From: Blasia pusilla
Taxonomy: Eukaryota; Marchantiophyta; Marchantiopsida; Blasiales
NCBI GenBank assembly: GCA_050084515.1
Contig: CM114275.1
Location: forward strand, 8,308,001 to 8,372,000
DNA length: 64,000 nucleotides
Direction: 5' to 3'
The stretch's first letter is position 1. Each line of letters opens with the position of its first letter. The notes beneath the pieces are model-generated. The model was not told the origin of the DNA. It did no database searches and saw only the letters and a list, made by a program, of their open reading frames with translations. Made by a program: the position numbers and the translations under genes. Positions 59,273 through 64,000 of the stretch are shown piece after piece.

Positions 59273-62200
59273 CTATTGAATCACCTTTCTCATATGCATC
59301 TCGGCCGAGCATGCTTGAACCAAGAGCATCACCAATGTTTCTGACAGTTCGTCTATCAAATTCGGCATCCACAAAGCATGTTCTGGTTCGAACACCTCGT
59401 TTAGATCAACCCTCACCATGCCTAAGGGGATGTCTTTGGCATGGAACTTGTCTCTCCCACCAAAACCTGATATAACTCCTGACCCAAGCACCATCCTACT
59501 CAACTTTGGCTTGGTGAGTAATACGTGATCACCAATTTGTAGCTAAAAAAATACACATGCATTTAGTTAGTACCAATTCAAATTCTTTCCACATGCATTT
59601 GCACCATTAATCTGAAAATAAAAAACTGCTATGATATACCTGTTTGAAAGACCATCCCCATTTCGGAAGATGACGTGAAAAGTTCACAAGTCCTAGACGA
59701 CCATTTGACTTGTCCACAACAAGAATTATCGATTGTCGTCATATAAACCTTGAATAGAAGAGGCCATTATAGATGAGATAAATTACCTTAGTTATTTTCT
59801 TAGACGGGCCTGATCTGATTTCACTTTCCTGCTCATTCAAACCATCAGATTGTAGCCTAGACTTCTGTCTTTTGGATGGTGATGATTTGGCTTGGCTATC
59901 CATACTCACGTTTTCTGCACATTATGCACGACAAAGTCCATTGAAGGTTGTAGCAAGAAATGAGTTTTGTTTCGTGGATAGTTTGAAAACTATGCCACAG
60001 ATAAATTCATTATGCCAAGGATGACATACTTACGAGTGATTCGAGTATCACCATCTGCACTTTCTGTGGAACTTCTCCTTTTGTTGCTCCGTTCTGGCAC
60101 TTCAACAAACAACCCAAGTATTGAGAAATGAATTGTAAAACAAGATTCTTCACTTCAACAAGTAATTATATTATAAGACCCTACATGTACTAAAGCTAAA
60201 CTCTCTACTTACCACCAGATTGTGTAGTTGCCATTGCCTCTTTTTGTGTGGAGATCTTCCTCTTCCCTAATTGTCCGACTGTAGACGTTGGTATAGGTTC
60301 AACACTGAGTGTAAGTTACTCAAAACAAAGAAAGTTCGTTGTGAAATGCTCATGCTGGAAAGGACAAGTAGTTATAACCATTGAAAACCAAGGGCGGAAG
60401 AATGAGAATGGGCTACCTAATGTGAGCTTCTCATCTGTTGTTGCATATGGTTGAGAATTGGATGGCGGGGAACTAGAAATCTGGTGTGGTGTTGAAGACA
60501 CATCCTTTGAAGTAAGTTTGGACACCATTTCCATGAGTACATTTAATGTCTTGTTCAGCCGTTCCATCTGCAACTTCACATCATCCAAATCTGCGCTCCA
60601 CTTCTTTTCCACTTCTTCCAATTGAATAGTGACTCTAGATTCCACACTCTACATATATAATCCAACGATCAATTAGGTACCAAAAAACTATGGTTTTGCA
60701 ATTACACACTTAGATACAATCATGATACTAACACCATAATTCAACATGATTAAAGATATGATACTAACTCCATGATCCAATCACATGAAGGTTATAATAC
60801 TAGCCATGTCAAGCCAATGGGTAAGAAAAGAGTTATGCATTTACATTTACCGATGAACTCAATTGTGTGAAACCTGGTTGCTTAGGCAACTCGTTTCTCT
60901 CCATACATTCTAGCCCCGTGCCCAAGGACTCCTTTGAGGTACGTTGTTGCACCTGCACATGCTCCTTAAATACATTAATTATGAAATTCATGCATGTGAA
61001 AGGATTCAATGCAAATATGGAAATGAAACAATAATGAAAGTTTTCTACCATTACATAACTTTAGCAAGAAAACTATGGAATGCCAAGATGACTTACATCA
61101 AGTCCATCTGAACCTGCACGACCGGAGAAATTTAAAGTCTGGACCTTGGCCCTTGCTCGAGCCATCTTTTCTGCCTTCATTTTGCCCTCCTCGGAGAGCC
61201 AATAATCTACTAATCGATTCCATGACTCCTCATTGGTATCAGGGTGACATGGGAGTGCTCGATGAGCCCCATGTAATGTCCAATAGTTCTTGACATTGGA
61301 TCGCTGGGTTTTCAATAGTTGTGCTATTTTTTTCTTCATGAAATCAAGTGAAAGAGATGACGCACCCACATATGTGTATGCCTCAAGGATGTGATTCTGA
61401 ACAGCAGCCATGCTGATAGAATTCTAATTACCAATCTCAATGCATGATAAGTCCAAGTACCTCATCACCCATACCTTCAATTCATTTAGCCAAGGCTCAT
61501 AACCAGGAACTCTAGGCGACGGAATACCATTTGGCATGAGCTCACATCTAGGTTTTAAGTTTTGCTCCTTCCTAATGGAGACATCACGAGTCCACAAATC
61601 ACGCTTTGTGCGACTCTGCCGCTCTCCTACAAATATACCACCATCCCAATTCTCAGATGTAAAAAATATAGGGCCGACGATTATAAACTCACCAAATCAT
61701 AATTATGTTGAACTATATTAACTATAAGACCAACTTATACTAGTAACAGTTTCACACCTTTCATAATACAACAACCTATTTTAGTATAAATTTGCAAACT
61801 CGGAACCAAGTGAGAAGTCACCTTTAGATGCACCTGCTTGCGGCCTCAAATTTTCTGATGGGCTTGGTGTTGTGCAAGATTGAGACCTACTACGGTATAA
61901 TTCGTCATCCGTATTCCCGTTGGTGAATGGAGGTGCCAACGGTGTTGGGGGTGGCGGTTGGGATGGCCCATGTCCCTTGTGTCCACAAAAGAAATACAAT
62001 TAACTAGTTAGACTTCCAATTAATTGAATTCCCGTGTGCAAAACAAGAAAGAACAACATAGTAAGCCTACTTACCCATGGGGGTGGGATGTTCATGGATG
62101 ATTGAGCTCCATTGGTCCATGGTGGCTGAAATTGACTTCCATAACCCATCGGTGATTGCATCATCATTGGTACCCACCACGGCATCTGGCTCTGTGCCCA

Positions 62201-63120
62201 TGGGGGTGGATGAGGGGGATATGCTTGCGAAGGCATTGTGGGTTGTGATGGAGTTCCATCCATGGGCTACACATGCAAGTAAATGGGTGAATAAACTAAA
62301 CTAGAGACCATTTGATGAGCAAAGATTAGTGAAGTCATAATGACAGGCTTCTACCACTCAATTTATTACATACCAATCATACATATAGAGATAGTTGAAT
62401 ATTCCTCCATGTCTACAATTATATTACCGCATCGTTTGTATTGTTGGAATTTCGTACACTTCCTTGTTTGGATGGTTCGATTGGACGCTCCTTTGCTTGA
62501 GGATATTCAAAACAGACATTTCATTGTGAGTTAACACAGTAGTCATAATTCTGAAATCTGAAGAGAGTAGCAAAACAACAAGATGTGAAGAGAAAGTACC
62601 CTCCCATCCTCCAACCACAAGTCGTCATCCTCTTCAGTCCCCAAGAAGTCCATCTCAAGGAGTGGATTATAATAGGGGTCTTTGGAATCACTATCTGAGC
62701 AATCTTTTTGAATCTCTCGGGATTACACTTTGTTAGTGGCCTTCTCCTCCAACCGTAAGCTGCGTCTTTGTGGAAGGAAGGATTCCAAAATGGCAAAGGC
62801 TTGCGCTCTTTCACAACCCTTGAGCAACAAACCTTCAAAATATGATCACACAAATTTGTCATATTTCATGATGTACAACCACTATATGAACATGATACAC
62901 TTGACCAAATAAAGCAAAAGAAAAATATTATCCAAGATCATACTTACCAATCCTTCAACCCACCAAACAACTCCGCCTCTTTGGCCTTTCTCTCTTTCAC
63001 TCTACGATTCCTTTCTTCTTCATATGGATTAGGACTTTGTTGAACATTATCTATACCATCCCAAGATGAACTCGATTGATTCTAGGTTCTCTTCAGTCAT
63101 ATCGGTACACCGTTCCAAGC
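59273..63120 (-). CDS. CACTA accessory transposase (PF03004-type), multi-exon
   Basis: Blocks from 5' to 3' on the minus strand start with 'SPNPYEEERNRRVKERKAKE' (about 63.0 kb). A Pro-rich block follows ('PPHPPPWAQSQMPWW', 62.2 kb), then 'GIFVGERQSRTKRDLWTRD' and 'NGIPSPRVPGYEPW' (61.6-61.5 kb). The plant transposase core is 'DFMKKKIAQLLKTQRSNVKN' and 'WNRLVDYWLSEEGKMKAEKM' (61.3-61.15 kb). A coiled coil ('QLEEVEKKWSADLDDVKLQM', 60.6 kb) precedes a C-terminal domain with 'IPLGMVRVDLNEVF' and 'LWMPNLIDELSETL', ending at 59,273. This order matches the second gene of plant CACTA elements, which is thought to bind subterminal repeats. Exact splice sites were not all set. The blocks show no obvious stops, so the gene could be intact. 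Confidence 0.65.
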
Positions 63121-63335
63121 GCCTCCCTCCCTCTATAGACGACAAGTTAGCAAGAATAACCCTAACTTGACGGCAATTCGAGAGTTCTACTTGTTGCCGT
63201 AGAGTTTCATTCCATTATGCCCAACAACACCAGAATTCACTTATATCCTCGTAACAAAAGTCAATTATTTAAATCATACCAAAAAAAAAAAAAAAAACAC
63301 AATGATGAGTACCAAAAAAACAACTATGAATTAAT

Positions 63336-64000
63336 CTAATCTGATTTTGAGTTATTAGAGTCTGAATCAACATCTTCTATCATATCGCATACATGGATTA
63401 TTGGCACATGTTGCACATCCACTCTAGCAGTTTCCATCTCTACATCACTTAGGACTCTAGCTCCTAAGGTACTTGCATCTGGTAGATTCCCTGGTTCCAT
63501 GCATGTGGCATGGAAGGTGGGCAAAACATTACAAGCTCCATCTAGCGACTCTAAGTCATCAAAATAAACTCTTCGGGCTCTAGCTTCCTTCCTCATTACC
63601 ACTTTCCATCCTCCACCCTCATTGGCATCTCCATAAAACACTTGTTGCACTTGTGATGGGAAAACAAATGGCTGGTGATCTAATGGCTCGCATGACCTCA
63701 AGTTGGCCAACAGAAAACCCTCCTTATCTAATTTCATGGATCCTACTCTTGAATCCCAATCTGCTTTAACCCACCGCCCTCGCATTAGTATTATGGGTTG
63801 TTCTACAACCCTATAATCAAGTAAGAGAATATCAACCAACACCCCAACATATGAGTATAAACAATTCTGGTTGGAACTTTTTTCATCAACAAATACTGCA
63901 CTTATTCCACTATCATAAGTGGAGAAGGGTGTCACACCACTTGGCCCTTCGACCCTAAAGTGGTTACCGTAGGCTTTCATACTCTTGAATGACAATGCCC
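63336..64000 (-). CDS. CACTA Tnp2-type transposase, C-terminal part (runs off window)
   Basis: The minus-strand frame is open from the window edge to a stop at 63,336. It carries the C-terminal DUF4216 region common after the Tnp2 core in plant CACTA elements: 'DSRVGSMKLDKEGFLLANL', 'QPFVFPSQVQQVFYGD' and 'GGGWKVVMRKEARARRVY'. An acidic tail ends 'IEDVDSDSNNSKSD'. The catalytic core lies beyond position 64,000. It is on the same strand as, and upstream of, the accessory transposase gene, the normal En/Spm order. Confidence 0.85.
   Translation of the reverse strand, partial: ALSFKSMKAYGNHFRVEGPSGVTPFSTYDSGISAVFVDEKSSNQNCLYSYVGVLVDILLLDYRVVEQPIILMRGRWVKADWDSRVGSMKLDKEGFLLANLRSCEPLDHQPFVFPSQVQQVFYGDANEGGGWKVVMRKEARARRVYFDDLESLDGACNVLPTFHATCMEPGNLPDASTLGARVLSDVEMETARVDVQHVPIIHVCDMIEDVDSDSNNSKSD

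Larger units (their letters stand above)
58235..64000 (-). mobile_element. CACTA (En/Spm) DNA transposon, one end and 5.8 kb of body
   Basis: The terminus CACTAGAAGAAATC starts at 58,235, close to the CACTACAAGAAA form typical of plant CACTA elements. The three bases before it (ttg, 58,232-58,234) would be one target-site duplicate. It is followed by a subterminal repeat zone and then two minus-strand genes: an accessory PF03004-type transposase gene and the 3' end of Tnp2. Gene order puts this terminus at the 3' end of the element. The other end lies beyond the window. Confidence 0.8.

Noticed and set aside
1-64000. CRISPR array, bacterial operon or riboswitch
   Set aside because: Repeats lack uniform short spacers, genes have spliceosomal introns, and no Shine-Dalgarno or operon structure is present. 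The sequence is eukaryotic nuclear DNA.

Overview
The window reads as nuclear DNA of a land plant. Host genes carry GT..AG introns, and one intron holds long CT/GA microsatellites. Around them lie plant-type Helitron, CACTA (En/Spm) and Ty3/gypsy remains. The species cannot be fixed from sequence alone. An intronless mitochondrial-type NAD-malic enzyme coding block, very short genes and many GA/CT runs would fit a non-seed plant such as a bryophyte, but that is a guess.

Three well-supported host genes sit in two GC-richer islands, all on the minus strand. The first island holds a SagB-type double-domain nitroreductase/dehydrogenase (13112-16327, three exons, about 647 aa). It also holds a type II metacaspase (18847-22056, two exons, 424 aa, His86/Cys139 dyad intact). 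The second island holds a plant NAD-dependent malic enzyme (48668-50506, uninterrupted). I see no functional link between the three.

The rest is mostly transposon-derived. 1-5.9 kb is AT-rich with no gene, followed by a 250-bp tandem repeat (5.98-6.77 kb) and an unrecognised gene-like stretch (7.2-8.3 kb). 9.1-9.85 kb is an array of Helitron 3' ends, and a further Helitron 3' end lies at 11.93 kb. 23.28-34.18 kb is a large Helitron on the minus strand. It carries a decayed, intron-containing Rep/helicase gene, reiterated small exons, acidic ORFs and, near its 5' end, a captured fragment of a UPL1/UPL2-like HECT ubiquitin ligase gene. 39.83-42.84 kb is a 3-kb non-autonomous Helitron carrying a fragment of a bacterial-type cellulose synthase (GT2) gene. 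Another Helitron 5' end starts four bases beyond it.

Further on are a decayed CACTA transposase (43.5-44.2 kb), a diverged tandem repeat of about 178 bp (46.4-47.5 kb), a perfect 34-bp palindrome (47,966-47,999) and a decayed Ty3/gypsy gag on the minus strand (52.85-54.84 kb). The last 5.8 kb is one end of a CACTA element. Its terminus is at 58,235, followed by a subterminal repeat zone with a 22-bp palindrome, then a PF03004-type accessory transposase gene and the 3' end of a Tnp2 transposase gene that runs off the window.

The most interesting signals are the two Helitrons carrying host gene pieces (HECT ligase and cellulose synthase), the possible alternative membrane-anchored C-terminus of the SagB-type enzyme, and the apparent loss or displacement of the start exon of the NAD-malic enzyme presequence.
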